A stretch of DNA of 64,000 bases, from positions 3,906,001 to 3,970,000 of the forward strand of contig CAWIMB010000002.1 in the NCBI GenBank assembly GCA_963837155.1, written 5' to 3'. This document shows, one piece after another, positions 55,006 to 64,000 of the stretch; the first letter of the stretch is position 1; every line of letters starts with the position of its first letter. The stretch comes from DASQHW01 sp963837155 (GTDB lineage: Bacteria > Actinomycetota > Acidimicrobiia > IMCC26256 > PALSA-610). Made by a program: the position numbers and the translations under genes. The notes under the pieces were generated by a model. It was not told where the DNA came from and ran no database searches. It saw only the letters and a program-made list of their open reading frames with translations.

Positions 55006-56511
55006 TCAGCCGCGACCGCGCATCTTCGAGGCGAGGCGTTCGGCGATGGCGACCGTCGTGAGGTGGGTGTTCGCTTTGGGGAGGTCGGGCATCACCGACA
55101 CGTCACAGACCCGCAGGCCTTCGTAGCCGATCACGCGGCAATCGGTGTCGACAACCGCGGCCGGATCGCCCGCTGCACCCATGCGGCACGTGCCGACCGC
55201 GTGCACGTAGTCGTTCACGGTGGCGCCGAGCCACGCATCGATCGCGGCGTCGGAATCGAGGTCGGCGATCGGTGTCGTGAGCGCCAGCACACCGTCGGTC
55301 ACCGCATCGACCGCGGGATGGCGGACGATGTCGAGCAAGCGGTACACACCGTCACGTAGCCGGACGAGGTCGCGTTCGTCGGTCAGCATCCGGAACTCGA
55401 CGACCGGGTCGTCGTTCGGATCGTCGGAACGCAGGCGTACCTCGCCCGCCGAGAACACGCGCATCACCGCGCCGATCAGGCGGCCGCCGGCGAGCTCGTT
55501 GTGCGTCGGGCCGACACCGTTGAACCCGAAGATCTGCATGTCGTTCGGGCCAGCGTCGGCGAGCCCCGACGTATAGCGCAGTATCGAGCTGAACATTGGT
55601 GCGTTCGGCGAACTCATCCGCGCCGGCTCGCGGAGCGACACCTCGAAGCCCGATGTTGCCGCGTGATCCTTGAGGTTCTTGCCCACTCTCAAGCCGTCAT
55701 CAGTGCCAATACCGGACCGCAACAGCAGCGTCGGCGAGTGAATGGCACCCGCGCTGACGACCACCTCGCCCGCGTCGATCTCTTCACCGCTCGCCAACCG
55801 CACACCCGTCGCGCGCCGGCCGTCGAGTTTCACGCAGTCGACCAGGCCATCGCCGCGTATTGCGAGATTGCGTCGCCCGCGAGCCGGTTCGAGATACCCA
55901 TCGTTGGTCGAGACCCGACGGCCGTCGCGCAGCGTGAGCGCGATCCGGCTGACTCCCGTCGCGTCGACGGCGTGATAGTCGTCGCACGTCGGGTAGCCGA
56001 GATCGGCGATCGCGACCCGTAGCACCGCGTCGAACGGTGGCATCGCATCAACCGGGAGGCGGGAGAGCGGAATCGGGCCACCCTTGCCGTGCAGACCATC
56101 ACCGCCATAGTCGACGTCATCTTCGACGCACAGGAACGCGTCGAGCATCTCCGGCCAACCCCAGCCCGCGCAGCCCAGCTCGTTCGCCCAGCGTTCGTAG
56201 TCATCGACCGTGCCGCGGATCGCGCACATCGCATTCACCGACGATGACCCACCCGCGCCGCGGCCGCGCACGTAGACCACTTCGGCCTGTCCGGCGGCAC
56301 ACGTCGCGACAAGGTTGGGCCAGATGCGACCCGGTTCCATGAACGCATGGAAGAGGTTCGGCGATTGCACACCCGCCGGTGTGTTCGCCGAGGTGTGATC
56401 GGGTCCGGCTTCGAGCAGCAACACCGATCGTTCCGGGTTCTCCGACAGGCGCGCGGCGAGCGCGGCGCCGGCCGACCCCGCGCCGACGATCACCACGTCA
56501 TATCCGGCCAT
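55006..56511 (-). CDS. GMC-family flavoprotein oxidoreductase
   Basis: 501 intact residues. N-terminal dinucleotide motif VVIVGAGSAGAALAARLSE, GAGGSSSVNAMCAIRG (signature 1), SAGAIHSPTLLLRSGIG (signature 2) and the C-terminal domain HAVGTCRMG...DVSVMPDLPKANTHLTTVAIAERLA. The His and the Asn-Thr-His define the active site of alcohol/choline-type oxidases and dehydrogenases. The substrate alcohol is unknown. ATG 56511 lies 15 bases downstream of the zwf stop. Confidence 0.9.
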   Translation of the reverse strand: MAGYDVVIVGAGSAGAALAARLSENPERSVLLLEAGPDHTSANTPAGVQSPNLFHAFMEPGRIWPNLVATCAAGQAEVVYVRGRGAGGSSSVNAMCAIRGTVDDYERWANELGCAGWGWPEMLDAFLCVEDDVDYGGDGLHGKGGPIPLSRLPVDAMPPFDAVLRVAIADLGYPTCDDYHAVDATGVSRIALTLRDGRRVSTNDGYLEPARGRRNLAIRGDGLVDCVKLDGRRATGVRLASGEEIDAGEVVVSAGAIHSPTLLLRSGIGTDDGLRVGKNLKDHAATSGFEVSLREPARMSSPNAPMFSSILRYTSGLADAGPNDMQIFGFNGVGPTHNELAGGRLIGAVMRVFSAGEVRLRSDDPNDDPVVEFRMLTDERDLVRLRDGVYRLLDIVRHPAVDAVTDGVLALTTPIADLDSDAAIDAWLGATVNDYVHAVGTCRMGAAGDPAAVVDTDCRVIGYEGLRVCDVSVMPDLPKANTHLTTVAIAERLASKMRGRG

Positions 56512-56526
56512 CGTTTCCCCGTGTCG

Positions 56527-57961
56527 TCAGATCGTCGGGCGCACCAATGGACGCCAGTAGTGACCAGGGTCGAGGAAGCGGTGCTGCCCGGCGGGACCGT
56601 CGCTCCCGGCAACGTACTCCTCCGGCGATCCGTTCTTCCACGCTTGCACGATCGGATCGACGATGCGCCACGACCACTCGACTTCGTCGAAACGGAGGAA
56701 CGGCGTGTGGTCACCTTCGAGCACGTCGAGCAGCAGGCTCTCGTACGCGCTCGCCTCGCTGTCGGTCGGTGACGCGTACTCGGCCCGCAGCACTGCCTCG
56801 CGCTTCGAGATCGAGCCCGGGCTGCTTGGTGCGCACGACGAGTTCGGTGCACTCGGTCGGACTCATGCGGAACGCGAGCCAGTTCGGCTGCGCGTGTTCG
56901 AGCGGTGTGTGGCGGAACAAGCGCGTCGGCGGCTCTCGGAAGCGGTACACCGCTTCGTGCGCCTTGGCCGCGAGGCGCTTGCCCGACCGCAACAACACCG
57001 GGATGCCCTCCCACCGCCAGGTATCCACCTGCAGGCGTACCGCCACGAACGTCTCGGTGCGCGAACGAGGGTCGACGCCCGGTTCTTGCCGGTAGCCGGT
57101 GACGGGCTCCCCCTCGACGAGCCCGGCCGTGTACTGACCTCGCACCGCGTCGCGCTCGGCATCGAGGAGCTTGACCGCCTTCAATACCTCGACCTTGTGA
57201 CCACGGAGCATCTCTGCTTCCCAGAGCGACGGTGGTTCCAACGTCAGGAACGTCATCATCTGGATGAGGTGGTTCTGAATCATGTCGCGCAACGCGCCGA
57301 TGCCGTCGTAGTAGCGGGACCGGCCTTCCACGCCGAGCGTCTCGGCGACCGTGATCTGGATTTCGTCGACGTGCGCCGACTTCAACACCGGCTCGATGAA
57401 CCGGTTCGCGAAGCGGAACACCAAGATGTTCTGCACCGTCTCCTTGCCGAGGAAGTGGTCGATGCGGAAGATCTGGCCCTCATTCCAATACCTGTGCAGC
57501 TTTTCGTTGAGCACGAGTGCGCTCTCGAGGTCAGTGCCGAATGGCTTCTCGATCACGAGCCGGCGCCAGCCCTTGGTCTCGTCGGCGAGACCGGCCTTGG
57601 CGATGACCTCGGCTGCGTCCGCGAACACACCGGGCGGCAGTGCGAGATAGAAGATCGCGGGCCCGTCGAGCACCTTGCCGAGCTGGCTCATCGATTCCAC
57701 CGAGATGTCGCCGCCGTGGAACTCGATGCGCTCGATGAACCGGTCGAGGTATTTCTCGTCCATGTCGGAAGTCCCGACCTGGATATGCGACCGGAGGTGG
57801 TCGTGGAACTCGTCGGTGCTCCATTCCTGGCACGCGTAGCCGATGATCTTCAGGTTCTCGAGGCGCTCCCGGTACTCGAGCATCAAAAGCGCAGGGAACA
57901 GCAGGCGAGCCGCAAGATCGCCCGATGCGCCAATCACGACAAGCGTCGGTTGGTTGCTCAC
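56527..57961 (-). CDS. zwf: Glucose-6-phosphate dehydrogenase (frame-disrupted near 56815)
   Basis: About 477 residues. Cofactor motif VVIGASGDLAARLLFPAL, catalytic RIDHFLGKETVQNI, IEKPFGTDLESA and the C-terminal substrate region QNHLIQMMTFLTLEPPS. The last 85 residues (LRAEYASPTDSEASAYESLLLDVLEGDHTPFLRFDEVEWSW) are in a second frame. GTG 57961 is the start. It produces NADPH and 6-phosphogluconolactone, the substrate line of the gnd enzyme encoded 3 kb away. Confidence 0.92.
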
Positions 57962-58000
57962 GCGGGCCAGAGTATTTCCATGGGTGCCGTCACGAAACGC

Positions 58001-58429
58001 TCAGGACGCCATATGGCGAGAAAGATCGCCGAACAGCTTGGGATCGAACAGGCGTGTACGGAACCGCCAGATGCCATCGACCCGAGCGAACGTGTCGCGG
58101 TACTCCCCCGCGAGGATCGGGTGGAGACCCTGGCCGGTCACCTGCAGCACCGTGAAGTAGGTCCGGGCAGTTGCGGTGTCGTCCTCCACGCGCACGCTCA
58201 CATTGGTCAACTGATGGAGCGTGCGCGGTGTGCCGTCGTCGTACAGGATCACGGGGTCGTACAGCGTCCGCGCTTCGGCGCTGCCGCGTCGCACGCGGTC
58301 GTGACGCGTCGAGCGAAGCTCGGCATCGGCGAAGAGCGCCGCGACGCCGTCGAGATCACCCGCGTCGAGCCGGCTCGCGTACTCGTGGATCAGCTCGGCG
58401 ATCGCCTGCGCGTCCTCCACGGATGTCAC
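58001..58429 (-). CDS. SnoaL-like nuclear transport factor 2 fold protein
   Basis: 142 residues. AIAELIHEYASRLDAGDLDGVAALFADAE is the opening of SnoaL/NTF2-like enzymes, with LYDDGTPRTLHQLTNVSVRVEDDTATARTYFTVLQ and a last strand EYRDTFARVDGIWRFRTRLFD. The family includes ketosteroid-isomerase-like and polyketide cyclases. GTG 58429 overlaps the P450 TGA (GTGA), indicating translational coupling with that gene; an isomerase or hydratase step beside a hydroxylation is a plausible pairing. Substrate unknown. Confidence 0.82.
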   Translation of the reverse strand: MTSVEDAQAIAELIHEYASRLDAGDLDGVAALFADAELRSTRHDRVRRGSAEARTLYDPVILYDDGTPRTLHQLTNVSVRVEDDTATARTYFTVLQVTGQGLHPILAGEYRDTFARVDGIWRFRTRLFDPKLFGDLSRHMAS

Positions 58430-59590
58430 GCCAGGTGCATCGGCATGCGCGAGTAGCCGCGCACGTTTCCCGAGTGCACACGCTCGAGCCCGTTTGTGTC
58501 GATCTCGTAGCGCGGGTAGCGCCCGAGGAACTCTTCGAGGCTGATCCGCATCTCGAGGCGCGCCAACGCGGCGCCGAGACACACATGGATACCGTGGCCG
58601 AAGCCTAAGTGGTGGGTGGGCCAAGGGCGGTCGATGTCGAACGCATCGGGCTGCTGCCACACGCGTTCGTCGCGGTTGCCCGAACCGAGGAGCAGCAGGA
58701 CCTTACCGCCGGTGGCCATCCGCGCGCCGTGGAGCTCCACGTCGCGCGTCAGCGTGCGCGCCATCACTTGGGTCGAGCCCTCGTAGCGCAGTGTCTCTTC
58801 CACCGCGTCCGGGATGCGGCCGCGGTCGCGGAGCACCTTCTCCCGTTCGCTCGGGAAGCGCTGCAATGCGAGCAGGCAGTTGCCAAGCAACTTGGTCGTG
58901 GTCTCGTTGCCGGCGATGATCAACAAGAAGCAGAAGCCGACGACCTGCTCGTCGCTCAGCGACTCCCCATCTGAGTCGGCTGCGATGAGCGCCGCCGTAA
59001 AGTCGTCGCCGCCCGGGTGCGCACGGCGATCGGACGACGAACGCGCTGAAGTACTTGAAGAGGTGAGTCGCGGCTTCGATCCCCTCGGGGGTCACGTCGG
59101 GCGTGCCTTCCTCGCGGTGCAGCAACAGGTCGCTCCACTTCCGCAGCTGCTGCTGATCGCCGTCGGGAACGCCGAGCAGTTTCGAGATCACGTCCATCGG
59201 CAGCAGCGCCGCGTAATCGCCGATGAGGTCGATCGCCGTGCGATCGCTCAATGCGTCGAGGTACGTCGTCGAGAGTGCCCGGGTCGGCTGTTCGAGGTCG
59301 GCGATGCGCCGCGGCGTGAATGCTCGGCTCACCAGGCGACGAAGCCGTGTGTGATCAGGCGGGTCGGTCGTGAGCAGCATCGGGAGCGGGTTGCCGTCCT
59401 CGAGTGTGATGCCGTAGCGGGAGCAGTACGTCTCGGGATCGTGCAACGCGGCGACGACGTCGGCGTAGCGAGAAAGCGCCCAGAACCCGAGCGTGTCGTC
59501 GTGGTAGCAGGGCGCGTCGTCGCGCAGCTGCTTGTACACGGGGAACGGATCGTCGTGGAACTCGTAGGCGTACGGATTGAACCGAACCAC
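58426..59590 (-). CDS. Cytochrome P450 (frame-disrupted near 59030-58970)
   Basis: About 388 residues. GTG 59590 starts VRFNPYAYEFHDDPFPVYKQLRDDAP. Key segments are LTTDPPDHTRLRRLVSRAFTPRRI, helix I AGNETTTKLLGN with the proton-relay Thr, ExxR EETLRYEG, and heme loop FGHGIHVCLGAALARLE. The frame is disturbed between residues about 187 and 210. It is the upstream partner of the SnoaL gene, to which it is translationally coupled. It differs from the P450 at 8502-9702 by sequence and by its Thr after Glu. Confidence 0.87.
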
Positions 59591-59625
59591 GAGCGCAGGC
59601 TAGGCGCGTAGGCTCTCGGCGAGTG

Positions 59626-59868
59626 ATGGGTGACCGTGCGGACGCAGCGAAGCCAGGGATGGCGCAGCGAGGGAGCCATGTTCAACGGGGGCGCTGGCTG
59701 CTGCTCACGGCCGAGGGCCGGCGTGTGCTGCTCGTCGTGTATCTCGCGGCGGCACTTGTCTCGGTCGTGACGTACGGCATCTTGCACAGCCTCGGGTACG
59801 CAGTGGGCCAGGTCATCGTGCTCGGATTCGCGCCGCTGTGGGCGCGGTGGTGCCTTCGTCGGGCCTAG
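59626..59868 (+). CDS. Small membrane protein
   Basis: 80 residues. A basic Ala/Gln/Gly-rich segment leads to GRRVLLVVYLAAALVSVVTYGILHSLGYAVGQVIVLGFAPLWARWCL, two hydrophobic segments joined by a short loop. No family is recognised. It is upstream of a DoxX gene on the same strand, 17 bases apart. Confidence 0.55.
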   Translation: MGDRADAAKPGMAQRGSHVQRGRWLLLTAEGRRVLLVVYLAAALVSVVTYGILHSLGYAVGQVIVLGFAPLWARWCLRRA

Positions 59869-59885
59869 TGGGTAAGACCCTTCTC

Positions 59886-60278
59886 ATGCGTCCCTTGCGA
59901 AGTGTTGCCCAGCCGATGCTGGCCGGAATGTTCATCTACGGCGGCCTCGATGCATTTCGAAACCCGAAATCGAAGGCACGTCGCGCCGAGGCGGTCGCAC
60001 CGGCGATTGCGGAGGCGGCCGGGGTGGACGCTGACACCGTGCAGCTCGTGCAGATCAACGGCGCGGCGCAAGTCGGCGCCGGCGTCGCGCTCGCGCTCGG
60101 CGTCATGCCACGCCTCGCGGCGCTGACCCTCGCGGGCTCTTTGATACCGACGACGCTCGCCGGACATCGCTTCTGGGAAGAGGAAGATCCGGCCGCCAGA
60201 GCGCAGCAGACGACTCACTTCCTGAAGAACGTCGCGATGCTCGGCGGGTTGCTCATGGTCGTCAGTGAGGGTCGGTAA
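59886..60278 (+). CDS. DoxX-family membrane protein
   Basis: 130 residues with four hydrophobic segments. MLAGMFIYGGLDAFRNP opens the DoxX fold, GAAQVGAGVALALGVMPRLAALTLAGSLIPTTLAGHRFWEEEDPAARAQQTTHFLKNVAMLGGLLMV is the family core with conserved FW, F/H-L-K-N. DoxX proteins are linked to membrane redox and thiol stress, but specific function is unknown. ATG 59886 is inferred from the first hydrophobic segment. Confidence 0.85.
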   Translation: MRPLRSVAQPMLAGMFIYGGLDAFRNPKSKARRAEAVAPAIAEAAGVDADTVQLVQINGAAQVGAGVALALGVMPRLAALTLAGSLIPTTLAGHRFWEEEDPAARAQQTTHFLKNVAMLGGLLMVVSEGR

Positions 60279-60282
60279 AGAC

Positions 60283-61185
60283 TTACGAAACTTCGGCGCG
60301 TCGCTTCGCCGTCTCGCCCATCAGCCGCTCTTCGGCATCCGCGAGCATCGCGATCCCCCCGATGACCGCAACGATCGAGCACGAGACCAGAAGGATCTGC
60401 ACCCCGTTCTGCGCGGCCACCTCTTCGTGCAGCAACACGAGCCCGAGGATCGCAGCCGAGATCGGTGCCATTGCTTCTTGGGCGCCAACCGCCGCGCCGA
60501 GGGCGCCGGTTTGGAGCGCGCTCTGGGTCAGGATGACGCCGCCGATCGCGAAGAGTGCGAGCGCGTATGGCTCCCAATGGTTGATCCACGCGAATACGCC
60601 GTCACCGACGTAGTGCATGAGCGTTTTGGTGAGGACGGCAGCGACGCCGAAAGAGATGCCGGCCGCCACGCCGAGAAACGCGGCGCGCCACGGACCCGTC
60701 GTATTCCGGCCGACCGACATGCAGACGACGATCACCGCGGCCGCGATCGGGCCGGCGACGGCCCAGCGCGCCGCTTCTCCGACTTCGGTCCCGCCGGTTG
60801 GTGATACTTCGTAGAGGAAGACCGCGAGCCCGGCCGAGAGCACAAGCGCGGCGAAGAGGTCGGAGCGCTGCACGGGCTTGTGTGTGAACGCAGCTCCGAG
60901 GAACAGCGCCATGAGGATCCCCGACGCGAGGATCGGCTCGACGAACACGACGGCCGCGAGCCCGAGCGCCGCGGCCTGGGTCGCGAAACCGACGACGTCC
61001 GAGAGGAGCCCGAGGAGCCAACGCGGTCGCTTGACGAGTCGCCGCAGAAGGCTGACGCGCAAGGCATGTTCGTCGGGCACCTGTTCGGCTTCGAGCATCT
61101 GGAGCACATTGCTCAACGCGTAGAGGAACGCGGTCGCAACCGACAGGAGGGTTGCTGCAATGACCCGGCCCGAGACGTCGAACAC
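60283..61185 (-). CDS. DMT-superfamily transporter (EamA/NIPA-like)
   Basis: 300 residues in about 9-10 helices as in the drug/metabolite transporters. The first segment TLLSVATAFLYALSNVLQMLEAEQV and the repeats with AALGLAAVVFVEPILASGILMALFLG resemble the NIPA/Mg or EamA branch; a Glu-rich C-terminal LHEEVAAQNG is present. GTG 61185 is the start. The transported compound is unknown. Convergent with DoxX by 4 bases. Confidence 0.82.
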   Translation of the reverse strand: MFDVSGRVIAATLLSVATAFLYALSNVLQMLEAEQVPDEHALRVSLLRRLVKRPRWLLGLLSDVVGFATQAAALGLAAVVFVEPILASGILMALFLGAAFTHKPVQRSDLFAALVLSAGLAVFLYEVSPTGGTEVGEAARWAVAGPIAAAVIVVCMSVGRNTTGPWRAAFLGVAAGISFGVAAVLTKTLMHYVGDGVFAWINHWEPYALALFAIGGVILTQSALQTGALGAAVGAQEAMAPISAAILGLVLLHEEVAAQNGVQILLVSCSIVAVIGGIAMLADAEERLMGETAKRRAEVS

Positions 61186-61231
61186 GCCCCGAAGCGTATC
61201 GACGGATGCCGCAACCGCGCCGACCAGCGGC

Positions 61232-61969
61232 TCAGCGGACGATCAGCCCGCCGTCGACCACGAGCGACACACCGTTGACGTAGCTCGCCTCGTCGGAGCA
61301 CAACCAAGCGACCGTATTGGCGATCTCCTCGGGCGTTGCCAGGCGACCCATCGGCAGGCGCCGCGCCATCTTCTCGCCCTGGTCCGGCAGCGCATCGAGG
61401 TACGCACGCATCGGTACCGTCTCGGTCTGGCCCGGCAACACCGCGTTCACGCGGATCCCCGCGCGCGCGAACTCTTGGGCTGCCTGCTTCGTGAGACCGA
61501 GCACACCGTGCTTGGCCGCGGTGTATTGCGGCTGACCCGGCGCCGGAACGACACCCGCGGCCGACGCCATGTTGACGATCGCGCCGCCGCGGCCTTGCGC
61601 CGTCATCTGCCGCAACTCATGTTGCATGCAAAAGAAGACGCCGCTCAGGTTGACGTCGATCGTGCGTTGCCATTCGGCGACGGTGTGCTCGACGAACGGC
61701 TTGACCTCGGGCGAGATGCCGGCGATGTTGCACGCCCAGTCGAGCCCACCGAACCGCTCGACGCACAATGCAATCATCGCCGCGACCGAAGCGTCGTCGG
61801 CCACGTCGACACCGACCGAGACACCCCCTACTTCGTCAGCAGTGGCTCGGGCTCCGGTCGCGTCGAGATCGGCGACCACTACGTGCGCGCCGCGTGCGGC
61901 GAGGACGCATGCAGTCGCCCGCCCGATGCCACTGGCACCGCCGGTGACGAGCGCGACCTTCTCCGTCAC
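61232..61969 (-). CDS. Short-chain dehydrogenase/reductase
   Basis: 245 residues. TGGASGIG cofactor site, NIAGIS, catalytic Ser in VNMASAAG and YTAAK, and a tail SYVNGVSLVVDGGLIV. It is a classical SDR, close to the 3-oxoacyl/alcohol dehydrogenase types. GTG 61969 overlaps the TGA of the upstream SDR, so the two are coupled. The substrate is unknown. Confidence 0.87.
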   Translation of the reverse strand: MTEKVALVTGGASGIGRATACVLAARGAHVVVADLDATGARATADEVGGVSVGVDVADDASVAAMIALCVERFGGLDWACNIAGISPEVKPFVEHTVAEWQRTIDVNLSGVFFCMQHELRQMTAQGRGGAIVNMASAAGVVPAPGQPQYTAAKHGVLGLTKQAAQEFARAGIRVNAVLPGQTETVPMRAYLDALPDQGEKMARRLPMGRLATPEEIANTVAWLCSDEASYVNGVSLVVDGGLIVR

Positions 61970-62754
61970 GCGAGCAGTCCGTGCGCGCGGAGGTACGGAG
62001 CCGACCGCACGATCATGCCCTGCTGCGTCGCCGGGTCACACGTGCACAGCGCGAGCGTTGCGTCGGCCATCAGCTCGACCGGTTCACACCATTCTTCGGG
62101 CAGATCCATGACGGCGGTCGCGCCTTCGGTCGCGACCGCCCGCTCGGGCGCGAGTGCGTTCACCGCGATGCCCGTGTCGCGCAGCTCGGTCGCGAACGAC
62201 ACGGTGAGGCGATCGAGCGCGGCCTTGCTCGGCGCGTACGTCGACGAACGCGCTTGCTGCGGGCTGTCGAGATGCTCGGTATCGACGATCGCGCTCGTGA
62301 TGTTGACGATCCACCCCTCGCCGCGGCCGCGCATCCCGGGCACGACGGCCTTCGTCAACAGGTACGGCGTCACCACGTTCACCTCGTAGGCAACCCGCAA
62401 CCGTCGCTCCGACGTCTCGTCGATCGACAGGTAGAAGCACGCGGCGGCGTTGTTGACAAGGATGTCGACGGGGCCGAGCGCCGCCTCGGCCCGGGCGACG
62501 ATCCCAGCCCGGTCGCACGCCGGGTCCGCCAGGTCGGCGACGATCGGCTCCGCGACACCACCTTGCTCGAGGATCGCACCGGCGGTCTCCAGCAACGAGC
62601 CCGCCAGGTGGCCGCCCGAGCCGGGCTCGAGCGAGCGAGCAACGAGCGCGACGCGCGCGCCCTCGGCCGCGAGCCGGCGTGCGATCGCGGCGCCAATGCC
62701 GCGCGACGCTCCGGTGACGATTGCGACTCGATCTCCTAGTGCGCCGGTGACCAC
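61966..62754 (-). CDS. Short-chain dehydrogenase/reductase, first gene of pair
   Basis: 262 residues. TGASRGIG, NNAA, Ser in VNITSAIVD and the YAPSK motif are present. Unlike its neighbour it has a longer N-terminal region after the cofactor site (GGHLAGSLLETAGAILEQG) and a C-terminus with AERAVATEG that follows citronellol/hydroxysteroid-like SDRs. GTG 62754 is 20 bases from the divergent amidohydrolase start. Confidence 0.85.
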   Translation of the reverse strand: MVTGALGDRVAIVTGASRGIGAAIARRLAAEGARVALVARSLEPGSGGHLAGSLLETAGAILEQGGVAEPIVADLADPACDRAGIVARAEAALGPVDILVNNAAACFYLSIDETSERRLRVAYEVNVVTPYLLTKAVVPGMRGRGEGWIVNITSAIVDTEHLDSPQQARSSTYAPSKAALDRLTVSFATELRDTGIAVNALAPERAVATEGATAVMDLPEEWCEPVELMADATLALCTCDPATQQGMIVRSAPYLRAHGLLA

Positions 62755-62774
62755 AAGTGGACAATAGTTGGGAC

Positions 62775-64000
62775 ATGCTCGATCTGATCATCCGCAACGG
62801 TTCGATCGTCGACGGCACTGGTACTCCCGGCCGACGTGCCGACGTCGCGATCAAGGATGGACGTATTGCCGCCATCGGCGACCTCGACGAGAGTGCGACG
62901 CGCACGATCGACGCCGACGGCAAGGTGGTCGCGCCCGGCTTCGTCGACATTCATACGCACTACGACGCGCAGGCGTTCTGGGACACGACGTTGTCGCCGT
63001 CACCTCTGCACGGCGTGACGACCGTCATCGGCGGCAACTGCGGGTTCACGATTGCGCCGCTCGGCCCCGAGCACGCTGACTACCTGCTTCACATGCTCGC
63101 CCGCGTCGAAGGCATGCCGGTCGGTGCGCTCCAAGAGGGCGTGCCGTGGAATTGGCGCAGCTTCGACGAGTACCTCGGCAAGATCGACGGCACGCTCGCG
63201 CCGAACGCGGGCTTCCTCGTCGGGCACTCGACGATCCGACGCGTCGTCATGGGCGACCGCGCGACGAAGGGCGGGGCGACCGCCGATGATCTCGCGGCAA
63301 TGCAGCAATTGCTCGATGCGAGCCTCGCGGCCGGAGGTATGGGCTTCTCATCGAGCTGGGCGCGCACGCACAACGATGCTGCGGGCGACATGGTGCCGTC
63401 CCGCTATGCGAGCGAGGACGAGATCCTCGCGCTGTGCGGCGTCGTGCGCGAGCATCCGGGCACGACGCTCGAGTTCATTCCGTGCGTCGGCCTCTTCGAG
63501 GACTTCGCCCCCGACCTGTTGACGCGCATGTCGCTGGCGGCCAACCGTCCGATCAACTGGAACGTGCTGTTCGTCGGCAAGGGCAGCGAGGCCACGACCG
63601 AGCACAACCTCGCCGCGTCCGACTACGCGACCGAACGGGGCGCGCGGGTACTGGCGTTGACGGTGCCGTTCACGCCGTCGCCTCGCATCTGCTTCGACAG
63701 CGGCTTCCTCCTCGACACGATCCCGGGCTGGGAGAAGCCGATGGCGCTCCCGCACGACGAGAAGAAGGCGATGCTCGCCTCGGCCGACGGCCGCAAGGTG
63801 CTCGCCGAGGCCGCACTCCAGCCGACGACCGGGTTCAAGGTCTCGAACTGGGGCACCTACGTGATCAACGAGACGTTCGCGCCCGAGAACAAGAAGTGGG
63901 AAGGCAAGCGCGTCTCGGAGATCGCGACCGAACGAGGCGTCGACGAGTTCGACGCGCTGTGCGACATCGTCGTGGCGGACGACTTGATGACCGGCTTCGG
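62775..64000 (+). CDS. D-aminoacylase-type amidohydrolase (3' truncated by window end)
   Basis: 408 codons in one open frame, running past the window end. LIIRNGSIVDGTGTPGRRADVAI is the usual metal-dependent amidohydrolase opening; the metal site is DIHTHYD, GGNCGFTIAPL follows, then VGHSTIRRVVMG, LAAGGMGFSSSWART and ENKKWEGKRVSEIATERG. This series fits N-acyl-D-amino-acid deacylases and related dihydroorotase-like enzymes. The natural substrate is unknown. It starts at ATG 62775, divergent from the SDR pair. Confidence 0.85.
   Translation, partial: MLDLIIRNGSIVDGTGTPGRRADVAIKDGRIAAIGDLDESATRTIDADGKVVAPGFVDIHTHYDAQAFWDTTLSPSPLHGVTTVIGGNCGFTIAPLGPEHADYLLHMLARVEGMPVGALQEGVPWNWRSFDEYLGKIDGTLAPNAGFLVGHSTIRRVVMGDRATKGGATADDLAAMQQLLDASLAAGGMGFSSSWARTHNDAAGDMVPSRYASEDEILALCGVVREHPGTTLEFIPCVGLFEDFAPDLLTRMSLAANRPINWNVLFVGKGSEATTEHNLAASDYATERGARVLALTVPFTPSPRICFDSGFLLDTIPGWEKPMALPHDEKKAMLASADGRKVLAEAALQPTTGFKVSNWGTYVINETFAPENKKWEGKRVSEIATERGVDEFDALCDIVVADDLMTGF

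Overview
The window is high-GC DNA (about two thirds G+C by eye) from an actinobacterium. Supporting signs are a resuscitation-promoting-factor domain protein, a mycothiol-type (DinB-fold) maleylpyruvate isomerase homologue, a polyphosphate-glucokinase-type ROK kinase, frequent GTG/TTG starts, and many acyl-CoA dehydrogenases, SDRs and P450s. The mix resembles uncultured Acidimicrobiia-like genomes, but that placement is inference. Genes are dense, on both strands, often coupled by 4-bp ATGA/GTGA overlaps, and several convergent pairs are separated by long hairpins. I saw no tRNA, rRNA, CRISPR, insertion sequence or prophage, and no gene-free stretch longer than about 300 bases.

Layout. 0-10 kb: end of an OmpR-type response regulator with its sensor kinase, then small-molecule enzymes (MDR reductase, phosphotransferase, glutathione peroxidase, Tag glycosylase, SDR, DapB-like dehydrogenase, methyltransferase/DinB, P450, VOC protein). 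10-17 kb: a coupled pair of ABC exporter half-transporters, a secreted Rpf-like protein and a divergent FtsH-like protease. 17-25 kb: DUF4395 and MauE-type membrane proteins, flavin reductase, metallo-beta-lactamase hydrolase, a secreted Thr/Ser-rich protein with a His-rich tail, a DrrAB-like ABC system, a possible ribbon-helix-helix protein with a direct-repeat operator candidate, HIT and MaoC proteins. 25-34 kb: lipoprotein, two acyl-CoA dehydrogenases, a third ABC exporter, an SGNH hydrolase, a 29-residue membrane peptide, a stand-alone cyclic-nucleotide-binding domain and MetG. 34-40 kb: two tandem large secreted proteins made of FN3 repeats, a PKD domain and a seven-repeat propeller. 40-50 kb: CitE-type lyase, MBL hydrolase, ClC channel with a divergent MarR regulator, degenerate rhodanese, dienelactone hydrolase, NlpC/P60 endopeptidase, SelD and an apparent esterase-thioredoxin fusion. 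50-58 kb: a glucose module (GH15 glucosidase, polyphosphate glucokinase, 6-phosphogluconate dehydrogenase, glucose-6-phosphate dehydrogenase) interrupted by a secreted beta-helix protein and a GMC oxidoreductase. 58-64 kb: P450/SnoaL pair, DoxX and DMT membrane proteins, two SDRs and the start of a D-aminoacylase-type amidohydrolase.

About 23 of 67 coding regions are broken by one or more single-frame shifts although both halves keep the family's conserved residues. The worst stretch is about 46-54 kb. I read these as mostly sequencing or assembly indels rather than decay, and give gene spans across the breaks; end positions in those entries are approximate where stated.
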